Shown here: positions 7,991 through 16,481 of the stretch, in pieces | How positions within the stretch are numbered: position 1 is the first letter of the stretch | Layout: each line of letters begins with the position of its first letter | DNA from: Amycolatopsis vastitatis | Lineage (GTDB): Bacteria; Actinomycetota; Actinomycetes; Mycobacteriales; Pseudonocardiaceae | Direction: 5' to 3' | NCBI RefSeq assembly: GCF_002234595.1 | Contig: NZ_NMUL01000064.1 | Location: 1 to 64,000, forward strand | Length of the DNA: 64,000 nucleotides | Notes under the pieces: model-generated | Seen by the model: the letters and a program-made list of their open reading frames with translations, nothing else | Database searches by the model: none | Told to the model about the DNA's origin: nothing | Program-made: the position numbers and the translations under genes

Positions 7991-9162
7991 TCCTGCCGCC
8001 GCCGGCCGACCTCGAAGCCCAGCTCACCGCCGCCCGCCGGGACGGCGACCTCGACCGCTACCTCGGCCTTCTGGCGGGCGAGGAGCTGTTCGTGCCGATC
8101 CGGCGGGTGGACGCCCGGAGCATCCTCGACGAACGGGCGGAGACCTTCCCGAACGTCTACTTCGAGACCGGCGGCGACGAGTTCCTGCAGGTCTTCACCC
8201 GCGGTGCGCTGCCGGACCTCGGCCCGGACGTCGTGGCCATGAGCGGCGCGCTGGACTGGGCGGTCGACGGCGTCGGGCGGCACGAGCGGGTCGTGTTCAA
8301 CCGCGGCACCCGCGCCGAATGGCGGCTTCCGGGGGCGACGCTGCAGCCGTGGCTCGACGCGCACCTCGACGACGTCACCCCGCTGGACGAGCAGGTCGAG
8401 CGGCTGATCACCGCACCGTACGGGCAGCTCGAAGGGCCGATCGCGCACGCGCTCGCCTGCGGCGCGCACCTGGCGGTGCTCAACGCGGCGCCGTGGAACA
8501 CCCTCGACGGCCGGTACCACGACTACGTCGCCGAGGTGCGGAGCCTGCGGGACTGGTGGGGCGTGCCCGACCCGCCGGGCTGGCGCACGACCATGGCCGG
8601 CCTGATCGGCGACGGCTACGCGCTGACGCCCGGCAACCTGGCGCTGATGCTGCGGCTGCGGTTCGCCGCCGAATACGGCCTGCCGGGCGGCGAGTTCGAC
8701 CCGGTGACCTGGGCGGAGCTGGCGGACCGCTGGTGCGAGGAGAACGACGCCGCCGACCAGGCGGCCGAGCTGCGGCACACCGTCCGCCGGGTGTCCCGCT
8801 ACGAACAGCGGTTCCGCGCCGACGGCCTGCTCGACGGCGACGGGTTCGTCACGACCACGTTGTCCTGGGACGTCGGCCGCGCGGTCGCCATCGCCCGCGG
8901 CGGTCTGGCGGCGGGCTACTGCGACGCGCTGACCGCCGAGCTGATGGTGCTCGAAGCCGGTGCCCTCGCGCGCCGCTACCACCAGTCATGGGCCGACCTG
9001 TCGGCCGGGTACGTCATGGGACGGCTGCTGCACGGCGACGAAGACGAGTTCGGCGAGTGGTACGCCGCGGCCGTGCGCGTCCACCACCAGCTCCTTCAGG
9101 ACCCGGCGAGCCCCTGGCTGAACCTCGGTTTCGGGTCGTTGTCGGAGGAGTCCGAGGCCTGA
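7987..9162 (+). CDS. DUF1266 protein with SseB-like N-terminal domain
   Basis: 391 residues, soluble, no signal peptide. Residues about 1-130 resemble the SseB N-terminal fold (DGDLDRYLGLLAGEELFVPI and then VVFNRGTRAEWRL). The second half has the DUF1266 pattern: DWWGVPDPPGW, LSWDVGRAVAIARGGLAAGY and SWADLSAGYVMGR. DUF1266 proteins are uncharacterised; some are polymorphic-toxin immunity or type VII-secretion neighbours, but nothing here shows that. It is translationally coupled (GTGA overlap) to the MDR oxidoreductase. Domain assignment is by pattern only. Confidence 0.7.
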   Translation: MILPPPADLEAQLTAARRDGDLDRYLGLLAGEELFVPIRRVDARSILDERAETFPNVYFETGGDEFLQVFTRGALPDLGPDVVAMSGALDWAVDGVGRHERVVFNRGTRAEWRLPGATLQPWLDAHLDDVTPLDEQVERLITAPYGQLEGPIAHALACGAHLAVLNAAPWNTLDGRYHDYVAEVRSLRDWWGVPDPPGWRTTMAGLIGDGYALTPGNLALMLRLRFAAEYGLPGGEFDPVTWAELADRWCEENDAADQAAELRHTVRRVSRYEQRFRADGLLDGDGFVTTTLSWDVGRAVAIARGGLAAGYCDALTAELMVLEAGALARRYHQSWADLSAGYVMGRLLHGDEDEFGEWYAAAVRVHHQLLQDPASPWLNLGFGSLSEESEA

Positions 9163-9248
9163 GCCGCGACGGTGCTCACCACAACGAGTCACAACGGCTA
9201 CGGCGTGGCGTGCGTCGTCCCACGAGCAAATTTGTCACCATCGGCCAC

Positions 9249-10433
9249 ATGAAGCTCACGGGCCTGCTCACGCGGAACCAAGAACCCCTGCCGGGGATCA
9301 CCGGGGTCGCCCGGGTCGACCGCCGCACCCGGGAGCTGCTGCGCCGGATCAGTCCCGGCGACATCGTCGTGCTCGACCAGCTGGACCTCGACCGCGCGAC
9401 GGCCGACGCCCTGGTCGAGGCGGAGGTCGCGGGCGTGGTCAACGCGTCGCCGTCGATCTCCGGCCGGTTCCCGAACATGGGCCCGGAGATCCTCGTCGCG
9501 GCCGGCATCCCGCTCGTCGACTCGGTCGGCGGCGAACTGCTGCGCTCGGTCAAGGACGGCACGAAGCTGCGGCTGCTCGACGGCGTCGTCTACGTCGGCG
9601 AGCGGCAGGTCGCCTCCGGCATCGAGCAGACCACCGAGAGCGTCGCCGACCAGATGATCGAGGCCAAGGCCGGGATGTCGACGCAGCTGGAGGCGTTCTC
9701 GGCGAACACCATCGAGTTCCTGCGCCGCGAGCGCACCCTGATCCTCGACGGCGTCGGCGTGCCGGAGCTGAAGGTGCCGCTGCGCGACCGGCACGTGCTG
9801 GTCGTCGCGGGCGGCAACGGCCACGCCGAGGACCTGAAGAAGCTCAAGAAGTACGTCGCCGAGCACCGCCCGGTGCTGATCGGGGTCGACGCGGGCGCCG
9901 ACACCCTGCGCGTCCAGGGGTACAAGCCGGACGTCGTCGTCGGCGACCCGACCGGCATCGGCAACGCCACGTTGCGCGGCGGCGGCGAGGTCGTCGTGCC
10001 CGCTCAGCCCGATGGGCACGCGCCCGGTGTCGAGCGCATCCAGGACCTCGGCATCGGCGCGGTGACGTTCCCGGCGTCGGGCAACGCCGAAGACCTCGCG
10101 CTGCTGCTGGCCGACGCGCACGGCGCGAGCCTGGTCGTCACCGTCGGGTTCCAGGCGACGCTGCGCGAGTTCCTCGACCACGGCCGGTCGGGTTCGAACC
10201 CCTCGACGTTCCTGACCCGGCTGAAGCTCGGCACGAAGCTCGTCGACGGGAAAGCGGTGGCGACGTTGCACCGCAACCGCGTGTCGATCGGCGCGGTCGT
10301 CCTGCTCGTGCTCGCCGCGGTCGTGGTGGTCGCCGCGGCCCTGCTGGTGTCCGACGTGGGCTCGGTCTACCTCGACTGGCTGAAGGGCACCTGGAATTCG
10401 TTCGCCGCCTGGGTCAAGGGACTCTTCACGTGA
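9249..10433 (+). CDS. steA: SteA-like cytokinetic protein (Rv1697-type)
   Basis: 394 residues. The soluble part resembles a thiamin-pyrophosphokinase fold (VLIGVDAGADTLRVQGYKPDVVVGDP), followed by a C-terminal membrane segment of about 336-360 (VSIGAVVLLVLAAVVVVAAA) and a short outside tail. In Corynebacterium, SteA and SteB form a membrane complex that controls septal cell-wall splitting. The gene order steA-mctB/steB with a 4-nt overlap supports that identity. ATG 9249 is the first start after the 86-nt gap behind the DUF1266 gene. Confidence 0.85.
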   Translation: MKLTGLLTRNQEPLPGITGVARVDRRTRELLRRISPGDIVVLDQLDLDRATADALVEAEVAGVVNASPSISGRFPNMGPEILVAAGIPLVDSVGGELLRSVKDGTKLRLLDGVVYVGERQVASGIEQTTESVADQMIEAKAGMSTQLEAFSANTIEFLRRERTLILDGVGVPELKVPLRDRHVLVVAGGNGHAEDLKKLKKYVAEHRPVLIGVDAGADTLRVQGYKPDVVVGDPTGIGNATLRGGGEVVVPAQPDGHAPGVERIQDLGIGAVTFPASGNAEDLALLLADAHGASLVVTVGFQATLREFLDHGRSGSNPSTFLTRLKLGTKLVDGKAVATLHRNRVSIGAVVLLVLAAVVVVAAALLVSDVGSVYLDWLKGTWNSFAAWVKGLFT

Positions 10434-11380
10434 TTTCGCTGCGCTACCACGTAGTTTCGATCGCCGCCTGCTTCCTGGCGCTGGCCGTCGGCGTCGTGCT
10501 CGGCTCGACGGCGCTGAACGGCACGCTGCTGTCCGGGCTGGCGGGGGAGAAGACGGACCTGGGCAACCAGGTCGCCGACCTGCAGGCGCAGCGCAACGCG
10601 CTCAACGCCCGGCTGGCCGACGCGGACGCGTTCGCCGGCTCGATGGGCCCGAAGGTCGTCGCCGGCGCGCTGGACAAGCGGTCGGTGGTGCTCGTGACCA
10701 CCGACGACGCACGCCCGGCCGACCGCGACGCGCTCAAGACGCTGATCGGCCAGGCCGGTGCTTCGGTGACCGGCGAGGTCCAGCTGACCCCGGCGTTCGC
10801 CGATCCCGACAAGGCCGACCAGCTCCGCGACGTCGTGACGCGGCTGCAGCCGGCCGGCTCGAAGTTCCCGACCGCGGGCGACTCCGGCACGCTCGCCGGC
10901 GCGTTGCTCGGTTCGGTGCTGCTGCTGGACAAGACCACGGCGAAGCCGCAGTCCTCGGGCGAGGAGCTGGCGGCCGCGCTGGGCGGGCTCGCCGACGGCG
11001 GGTTCGTCAAGGCCGGCCAGGACGTCAAGCCGGCCCAGCTGGCGATCGTCCTCACCGGCGCCCCGGCGACCGGCGACGGCGCGGGCGACCGCGCGGCGAC
11101 GATCGCCCGCTTCGCGACGCAGCTCGACCGCACCGGCGCGGGCACGGTCCTCGCGGGTGACGCGGGTTCGGCCGAAGGCACCGGCGCGCTCGGCGTCGTC
11201 CGCGCGGACACCGCGGCGACGTCGATCCTGTCCACTGTGGACAATGCGGACACGTCGGCGGGCCGGGTGAGCACGGTGCTGGCGTTGAAGGAACAGCTCG
11301 ACGGCGGCGCGGGCCGCTACGGCGTGGCGGGCAACGCCCAGGCACCTGCCCCGGGCGTCACCGCGCCGGCCGGCAACTGA
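10430..11380 (+). CDS. mctB: MctB/SteB-type membrane-anchored protein (Rv1698-type)
   Basis: 316 residues: an N-terminal membrane anchor (about residues 7-28), a short coiled coil (about 36-66, rich in Leu/Gln/Ala/Asp), then an extracytoplasmic domain and an Ala/Pro-rich tail. Rv1698 (MctB) is described as a copper-related channel protein, and the corynebacterial homologue SteB works with SteA in cell separation; the coiled coil and coupling to steA favour the latter here. GTG 10430 overlaps the steA stop by 4 nt. Confidence 0.85.
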   Translation: MISLRYHVVSIAACFLALAVGVVLGSTALNGTLLSGLAGEKTDLGNQVADLQAQRNALNARLADADAFAGSMGPKVVAGALDKRSVVLVTTDDARPADRDALKTLIGQAGASVTGEVQLTPAFADPDKADQLRDVVTRLQPAGSKFPTAGDSGTLAGALLGSVLLLDKTTAKPQSSGEELAAALGGLADGGFVKAGQDVKPAQLAIVLTGAPATGDGAGDRAATIARFATQLDRTGAGTVLAGDAGSAEGTGALGVVRADTAATSILSTVDNADTSAGRVSTVLALKEQLDGGAGRYGVAGNAQAPAPGVTAPAGN

Positions 11381-11398
11381 CCCCGGCCGGCGCTGGGT

Positions 11399-11827
11399 TC
11401 AGCTGACCGGCTCGAACAGGTGGGAGGCGTTCTGCCGGGCGAGAGGGCCCAGATCTCCCGCGCCGCCGGGGTTGTAGGTGACGTTGGGGCCGCCGTACCT
11501 GCTGTTGTAGTAGACCTTCACCACGTAGCGCCGGGTGTTGTTCTTCGCCGATCGGGCGTTGTTCTTCACACAGAGCCCCTGCCCGGCGCCAGGTCCCTTG
11601 AACTCGTAGCAGTCCGGCTGGGAGTCGCCGTAGTTCGGTATCGACCCGCTGAAGTCCGACACCGATCCGGTTCCGCCGGGGCCGTAGTACAAGCAGAACT
11701 CGTCCATTTCGCAGATGCCGTTGCGAGCCACGGCCGCACTGGCCGCGGGCGCGGCAGTGGCGAGCAGGGCGACGGCTCCGCCCGTGGCGAGCAACACCCG
11801 GGCGAGACGCTTTCCCGTGGTTCCCAA
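11399..11827 (-). CDS. Secreted peptidase inhibitor family I36-like protein
   Basis: 142 residues if translation starts at TTG 11827, chosen because GGGAGG lies five bases upstream; an in-frame ATG at 11875 would add 16 residues with no ribosome site. N-terminal signal peptide (KRLARVLLATGGAVALLATAAPAASA). The mature part has the crystallin-like pattern of I36 inhibitors, CEMDEFCLYYG then GSVSDFSGSIPNYG, with four Cys. I36 members (SMI of Streptomyces) inhibit secreted metalloproteases. Convergent with mctB; probably its own unit. Confidence 0.78.
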   Translation of the reverse strand: MGTTGKRLARVLLATGGAVALLATAAPAASAAVARNGICEMDEFCLYYGPGGTGSVSDFSGSIPNYGDSQPDCYEFKGPGAGQGLCVKNNARSAKNNTRRYVVKVYYNSRYGGPNVTYNPGGAGDLGPLARQNASHLFEPVS

Positions 11828-11929
11828 AGTGACCTCCCGATCGACTGTGGTGCAGAGGGTGCCTTGGTGTAACACCCCGGCCGTCGTCCCGGTTGAGGAT
11901 CGACGGCGATGATCACCCGTTCGGCCGAA

Positions 11930-13195
11930 TCACTTCAGGGGCGGATCCAGCGGGAAGCAGGACACCCGCACCGGCCACGTGTCGCCGCCCGCGGGCAACG
12001 GCATCTGCCGCAACGCCGCCGCCGCGTCGGTGTCGTGGGCTTCCTCGGCCGCCGCGTGGAAGATGTCCGCCGCGATCGACTGGTCGAACACGCCGATCTG
12101 CTGGTGCGGCCAGGCTGCCGCGCCGTGCAGCGCGCCGGGGATCAGCTGGTCGACGACCTTCCGCAGCGTCACGCCGTTCGCCGCGCGGTACTTCCAGACG
12201 TCGACGCCGAGGTTCTTCCCCACCTCCGCCATGCGGCCCCACGCCGTGAGGTTGAAGTTGACGTAGTGCCACGACATCGTCCGCGACAGTTCCAGCGGCT
12301 GGCTGCCGTCGGCGGCGAACTGCACCGGGAACCGCTTCTGCTCGGCGTTGAGGACGATCTTCCGCGCCGCGTCCCGCTTGCCCAGGTACGCCGAGATCGT
12401 CGCGTTCTGCATGTCGAGGAACGTGCCGTGGTTGTTGGTGGCGGCCAGTTCCAGCTTGGCCTGCGGGCTGGTCTGCATCCAGTCCAGGTACTGCGTCAGC
12501 CACCCCTTGATGCCGGAGCGGTCCTTGCCGGTCCAGCCGGGCGCGCCGCCGTCGAGCAGCGCGAACGCGTCCATCAGCTGGCTGAACGACTGCGTGGAGT
12601 CGATGATCCCGGTGCCGCTGACGGTGTTCTTGCACGGGATGAGCTGCGAGTACGTCATGTTCGGGTTCATCCGGGTCGCGGGGTCGAGGAACCACGTGCG
12701 GATGTCCAGTGCCGCGCGCTTCGCGTACTTCGCGTCACCGGTGTAGTACCAGGCCAGCGAGAGGTAGTACATCGCGTCCCACGCCCACATCCGGTAGGTG
12801 TGGTCGGTGATCGCGTCGGCTTCCGGGTTGCGCTGGCCGTCCTTGCTGACGTACGGGCAGCCCTGCGGGTTCTCCGGCGTCTTCGGCTGGCTCGCCCACC
12901 AGTACGGCGCCTGGCTCATGTAGTCGTGCTTGTCGCCGCTCGGCGGCGCGGACGGCTTGTCCAGCACCGACCACGGCCCGGCCGTGAGCGCGGTGTTCGC
13001 CTTGTCCAGCACGGCTTTCAGCGCGGCGCGCTGCGCCTGCGTCGTGTGGCCACTGCGGACTGCTTGCCGGATCTTCGCGAGCTTGGCGCCGTCGGTGACG
13101 ACGGTGTGGGGTGGGGACGCGGCCACCGCCGTCCCGCTCACCGGGACCAGGATCAGGCTCGCGGACAACGCAAGCGCGCCCAGAATGCTTCGCAC
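11930..13195 (-). CDS. Secreted alginate-lyase-family protein
   Basis: 421 residues from GTG 13195, where GAAAGGG sits about nine bases upstream; the ATG at 13237 is less likely. Signal peptide about 1-26. The (alpha/alpha) toroid of the alginate lyase superfamily (PF05426, PL5-like) is recognisable from DHTYRMWAWDAMYYLSLAWYYTGD, TNNHGTFLDMQ and the C-terminal HQQIGVFDQS. The NNHGT stretch carries the conserved Asn-His of the active site. Substrate may be alginate or another uronate polymer. With the PL8 lyase near 62.5 kb it suggests use of acidic polysaccharides. Confidence 0.82.
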   Translation of the reverse strand: MRSILGALALSASLILVPVSGTAVAASPPHTVVTDGAKLAKIRQAVRSGHTTQAQRAALKAVLDKANTALTAGPWSVLDKPSAPPSGDKHDYMSQAPYWWASQPKTPENPQGCPYVSKDGQRNPEADAITDHTYRMWAWDAMYYLSLAWYYTGDAKYAKRAALDIRTWFLDPATRMNPNMTYSQLIPCKNTVSGTGIIDSTQSFSQLMDAFALLDGGAPGWTGKDRSGIKGWLTQYLDWMQTSPQAKLELAATNNHGTFLDMQNATISAYLGKRDAARKIVLNAEQKRFPVQFAADGSQPLELSRTMSWHYVNFNLTAWGRMAEVGKNLGVDVWKYRAANGVTLRKVVDQLIPGALHGAAAWPHQQIGVFDQSIAADIFHAAAEEAHDTDAAAALRQMPLPAGGDTWPVRVSCFPLDPPLK

Positions 13196-13286
13196 CTCGA
13201 CCGCCCTTTCGGGGACGTCAAAATCCCCAGTCGTCACCGGGCGGCGGTACGGCTGCAGGGATTCTGACCACGCGAAGCTGCGAGTG

Positions 13287-13994
13287 TCAACCAGGCCAGG
13301 TGCGGCGCTTGTCCAACGGCTTCGCGTACGACCCCGCGCGGCTGGTCTTCAAGCCGAGTGCGACGAGCGACTCGGCGAGCCGGACGGCGGCGGCCACGCT
13401 GTCGATGACGGGAATGTCGAGCATCGTCGCGATCTTCCGGTCGAGCCCGGTCATCCCGGCGCAGCCGAGCACGAGCACCTCCGCGCCGGCGTCACGCGCT
13501 CGACGTCCCGCGGTGAGCAGGGCCGATTCGGTCCGGCGTTCGTCGGTCAGCTCCAGCACGCCGAGCCCGGCGCCGGTGACCGTGACGCAGTTCTGCGCGA
13601 CCCCGGCGGCGTGCAGGCTGTCCTCGATCAGCCCGCACGTCCGGTCCAAAGTGGTCACCACGCCGTAGCGGCGGCCGAGCAGGCAGGCCAGGTGCGCGGC
13701 GGCCTCGGTGATGTCGACGACCGGGACGTCCAGCAGCTCGCGCGCGCCCTCGCGGCCGTGCTCGCCGAACCCGGCGAGCACGACCGCGTCGAACGGTTCT
13801 TCCAGGCCCCGCAACAGATCCAGGACGGCCGCGGCGGACAGGAAGCTGTCCAGCCAGCCCTCGGCCGACTCCGGCCCCCAGCGCGGCGTCCTGGCGAGGA
13901 TCTCGGTGCCGGGGCTCGCGGCCGCGCGGGCCCCGGCTTCGATCTCCTTCGTCATCGCCGCGGTGGTGTTGCAGTTGGTGACGACGATCCTCAT
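13287..13994 (-). CDS. Asp/Glu/hydantoin racemase family protein with one catalytic Cys replaced
   Basis: 235 residues of the aspartate/glutamate/hydantoin racemase superfamily (start MRIVVTNCNT; VPVVDITEAA; IPVIDSVAAA). Two-base racemases use two Cys. The second is present (C178 in LVLGCAGM), but the first position reads V-V-L-A-G75-F-G, a Gly where hydantoin and allantoin racemases have Cys. It may be a racemase with altered chemistry, a single-Cys decarboxylase-like enzyme, or inactive. Its start overlaps the upstream permease stop by 4 nt, so the two act on the same imported compound, probably a hydantoin, allantoin or related purine product. Confidence 0.8.
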   Translation of the reverse strand: MRIVVTNCNTTAAMTKEIEAGARAAASPGTEILARTPRWGPESAEGWLDSFLSAAAVLDLLRGLEEPFDAVVLAGFGEHGREGARELLDVPVVDITEAAAHLACLLGRRYGVVTTLDRTCGLIEDSLHAAGVAQNCVTVTGAGLGVLELTDERRTESALLTAGRRARDAGAEVLVLGCAGMTGLDRKIATMLDIPVIDSVAAAVRLAESLVALGLKTSRAGSYAKPLDKRRTWPG

Positions 13995-15412
13995 CGGTGC
14001 TTCCTCGACACCGCGAAGTAGAGCAGCGCCGACGACGCCGTGCCGATGAACCACGAGTACGGCGCGGCCGGCGCGAAGTACGGCACCAGCGCGATGACCG
14101 CGGACAGCGCGGCGGTCGGGAAGAATGTCACCAGGGCACGCGGGTTCACCCGCGGGTAGATCCCGCCGTCGACGAACAGCTGCGCGACGTCGACCTTGCC
14201 GCGCCGGATCAGGTAGTAGTCGACGATCATGATCCCGAACAGCGGGCCGAGGAACGCGCCGAGACCGCCGAGGAAGTAGTTGACCACCGCGGGCGAGGAG
14301 TACAGCTTCCACGGCAGCACGCACAGGGCCGCGACCGCGCTGATCATCCCGCCGATGGTGAAGGTGATCCGCTTCGGCCAGATGTTGGCCAGGTCGTAGG
14401 CGGGGGAGACGAAGTTGGCGACGATGTTGACGCCCATGGTCGCGACCGCGAACGTGAGCGCGCCGATGATGAGCACCGGCGTGTTGTGCACCTTGGCCAG
14501 AAGCTCGGCCGGGTCGGTGATCGCCTCGCCGAACACCTGCATGCTGCCCGCGGTGACGACCACCGACAGCAGCGCGAACGCCGTCGAGTTGATCGGCAGG
14601 CCCCAGAAGTTGCCGCGCCGCACGGTCTTCTGGTCGGGGGCGAACCGCGAGAAGTCGCAGAAGTTGAGCATCAGCGTGCCGTAGGTGGCCAGGATGAGCC
14701 CGGCCGCGCCGAACCACTGCCGGATCTGCTCGCCGGTGGACAGCTGCTTCGGGCTGCTGGTGAAGGAGATGTTCCAGTGCCCGGCGGCGAGGACCCAGAC
14801 GGCGAGGGCGATCATCACGACCCAGATCGCCGGCCCGCACCAGTCCTGGAACTTGCGCACCGACTCCATGCCGCGGGTCAGGATCAGCGCCTGGACCGCC
14901 CACAGCGCGACGAAACAGATCCAGCCGAGCGCGTGCAGGCCGAGGAAACCGTGCTCGGTCAGGGGTTTCAGGCCCGGGTCGATGGTGAGCACGAGCAGCG
15001 TGATGGCCACGCTCGCGAGGTAGGTCTGGATGCCGTACCAGAAGATCGCGATAACCGCCCGGATCAGGGCGGGCAGGTTGGCTCCGAACGTGCCGAAGCT
15101 GAGCCGCGCCACGACCGGGAACGGCACGCCGGTGCGCTGGCCGATGCGGCCCATCAGGTTCATGCCGGCGTAGATGATGATGAACCCGAACAGCAGGGCG
15201 GTGAACACCTGCCAGGCCGACAGGCCGAGCACGAAGAGCCCGGCCGCGAAAGTGTAGTTGCCGAGGTTGTGCACGTCGGACATCCACAGCGCGAAGATGT
15301 CGTAGACCTTCCACCGGCGTTCCTGCGCCGGGGCCAGGTCTTCGTTCCAGAGCCGGGGGTCGGGTGGCGTGGTTGTCTCTTGCGAGGGTTCGGTGAGCGG
15401 GGCGGCGGTCAT
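13991..15412 (-). CDS. NCS1-family nucleobase/allantoin/hydantoin permease
   Basis: 473 residues with about 12 hydrophobic segments. NCS1 features: the N-terminal NEDLAPAQERRWKVYDIFALWMSDVHN stretch (in part), FAAGLFVLGLSAWQ and IVANFVSPAYDLAN. NCS1 carriers (PucI, Mhp1) take up allantoin, hydantoins, uracil or cytosine with Na+ or H+. Start ATG 15412. It is first of a two-gene unit with the racemase and reads away from a GntR gene; the double palindrome at 15508-15536 between them is the likely control site. Confidence 0.88.
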   Translation of the reverse strand: MTAAPLTEPSQETTTPPDPRLWNEDLAPAQERRWKVYDIFALWMSDVHNLGNYTFAAGLFVLGLSAWQVFTALLFGFIIIYAGMNLMGRIGQRTGVPFPVVARLSFGTFGANLPALIRAVIAIFWYGIQTYLASVAITLLVLTIDPGLKPLTEHGFLGLHALGWICFVALWAVQALILTRGMESVRKFQDWCGPAIWVVMIALAVWVLAAGHWNISFTSSPKQLSTGEQIRQWFGAAGLILATYGTLMLNFCDFSRFAPDQKTVRRGNFWGLPINSTAFALLSVVVTAGSMQVFGEAITDPAELLAKVHNTPVLIIGALTFAVATMGVNIVANFVSPAYDLANIWPKRITFTIGGMISAVAALCVLPWKLYSSPAVVNYFLGGLGAFLGPLFGIMIVDYYLIRRGKVDVAQLFVDGGIYPRVNPRALVTFFPTAALSAVIALVPYFAPAAPYSWFIGTASSALLYFAVSRKHR

Positions 15413-15507
15413 GCGGGGCCCTCCGGTCGACGGATCTTTCGGGGGTTCCGGGTGGCGGAGCCCCCGGCCGGGGCGAAGCCCCGTTTCACGCAGTGCGGCG
15501 ACGGCGA

Positions 15508-15536
15508 TTTGGGATACCAAACTTTGGAATCCCAAA
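15508..15536. promoter_or_regulatory. Double TTTGGnnnnCCAAA operator between permease and GntR gene
   Basis: Two adjacent 14-bp dyads, TTTGGGATACCAAA (15508-15521) and TTTGGAATCCCAAA (15523-15536), are separated by one C and together form a 29-bp near-perfect palindrome. FadR-subfamily GntR proteins bind AT-edged dyads of this size, so autoregulation and control of the divergent permease-racemase unit are expected. The block is strikingly A/T-rich against its surroundings. Confidence 0.8.
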
Positions 15537-15622
15537 TATCGCCCCGAGGTTCACCCGAGTCAACCCTCCGGCCGATAAACTCGTGTTACGGCCGGTTACG
15601 GCGGTGTTGAAGGAGGGGCGCG

Positions 15623-16294
15623 GTGAACGAGCGGCAACCCCTCGCGGCCACCCGGCAGCGGGTGCGCGAGGAGCTGCGGGAACGGATCCTGACCGGACGG
15701 CTCCGGCCGGGCGACCGGCTGGTCGAGCGCGAGCTGGCCGAAGACCTCGGCGTCTCGCGAGTGCCGGTCCGCGAGGCCATCCGCAGCCTGGAGGCCGAAG
15801 GCTTCCTCGTCGTCCAGTCGCCGCGGCGGGTCGTCGTCCGGCAGTTGGCGCGGGTCGACGTCGAGGAGCTGTTCGACGTCCGGGAGGCCCTCGAAGGACT
15901 CGCCGCGGGGCTCGCCGCCGAGCGCGCGGGGGCGGCGGAGCTGAAACGGCTCGAGCGGGTGCTCGCCGACGCCGGCCGCGCGACCGCTCGCGGCGACGCG
16001 GCCCGGATCACCGTGCTCAACTCGCGCTTCCACGACGAGATCGTCGCCATCGCGGGCAACGCGCTGCTCACCACGATGCTGCAGCCCCTCGAGGGCAGGC
16101 TGCGCTGGCTCACGAGCCAGAACGAGCACTGGGCCGAGCTGCTCGACGAGCACCGGCGGCTGTACGACGCGATCGCGTCCGGGAACGCCGAGCGGGCGAA
16201 GGCTTACGCGGCGGAGCATGTCCGGGTGAACCGCGAGGTGACGCTGCGGTCCCTCTTCGGCGACACCGAGCCCGGCGAGCGGCCGGCGGGCTGA
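15623..16294 (+). CDS. GntR-family regulator, FadR/FCD subfamily
   Basis: 223 residues. The N-terminal winged helix (about 12-75) contains LRPGDRLVERELAEDLGVSR and the recognition helix VPVREAIRSLEAEGFL; the C-terminal FCD domain has FHDEIVAIAGN and the metal-ligand-type His in RLYDAIASG...AAEHVRVN. GTG 15623 is preceded by AGGAGGGG. It is divergent from the NCS1 permease with the double operator between them, so it most likely represses permease and racemase until an imported ligand binds FCD. Confidence 0.88.
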   Translation: MNERQPLAATRQRVREELRERILTGRLRPGDRLVERELAEDLGVSRVPVREAIRSLEAEGFLVVQSPRRVVVRQLARVDVEELFDVREALEGLAAGLAAERAGAAELKRLERVLADAGRATARGDAARITVLNSRFHDEIVAIAGNALLTTMLQPLEGRLRWLTSQNEHWAELLDEHRRLYDAIASGNAERAKAYAAEHVRVNREVTLRSLFGDTEPGERPAG

Positions 16295-16481
16295 CCGCGC
16301 TACGCACAATAGAAACGGAGCGAAGTCCGGTTTGGCGGGAATTGCCGTCCGCTGCCCGGATTTTCCGCCATTGAGAGCAGCCGAAGCCCGACTTTGGTCT
16401 GTGTCACACGGCCGAACGGCTGCTTAGGGTCTTCGCTCACCGGTCTCGCCGACCGGGGTCCCCACCTCTCGGAGGTTCACT

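Noticed and set aside
13991..15610. Plus-strand 537-codon frame opposite the NCS1 permease
   Set aside because: Charged low-complexity shadow; the minus strand encodes a clear 12-segment permease.
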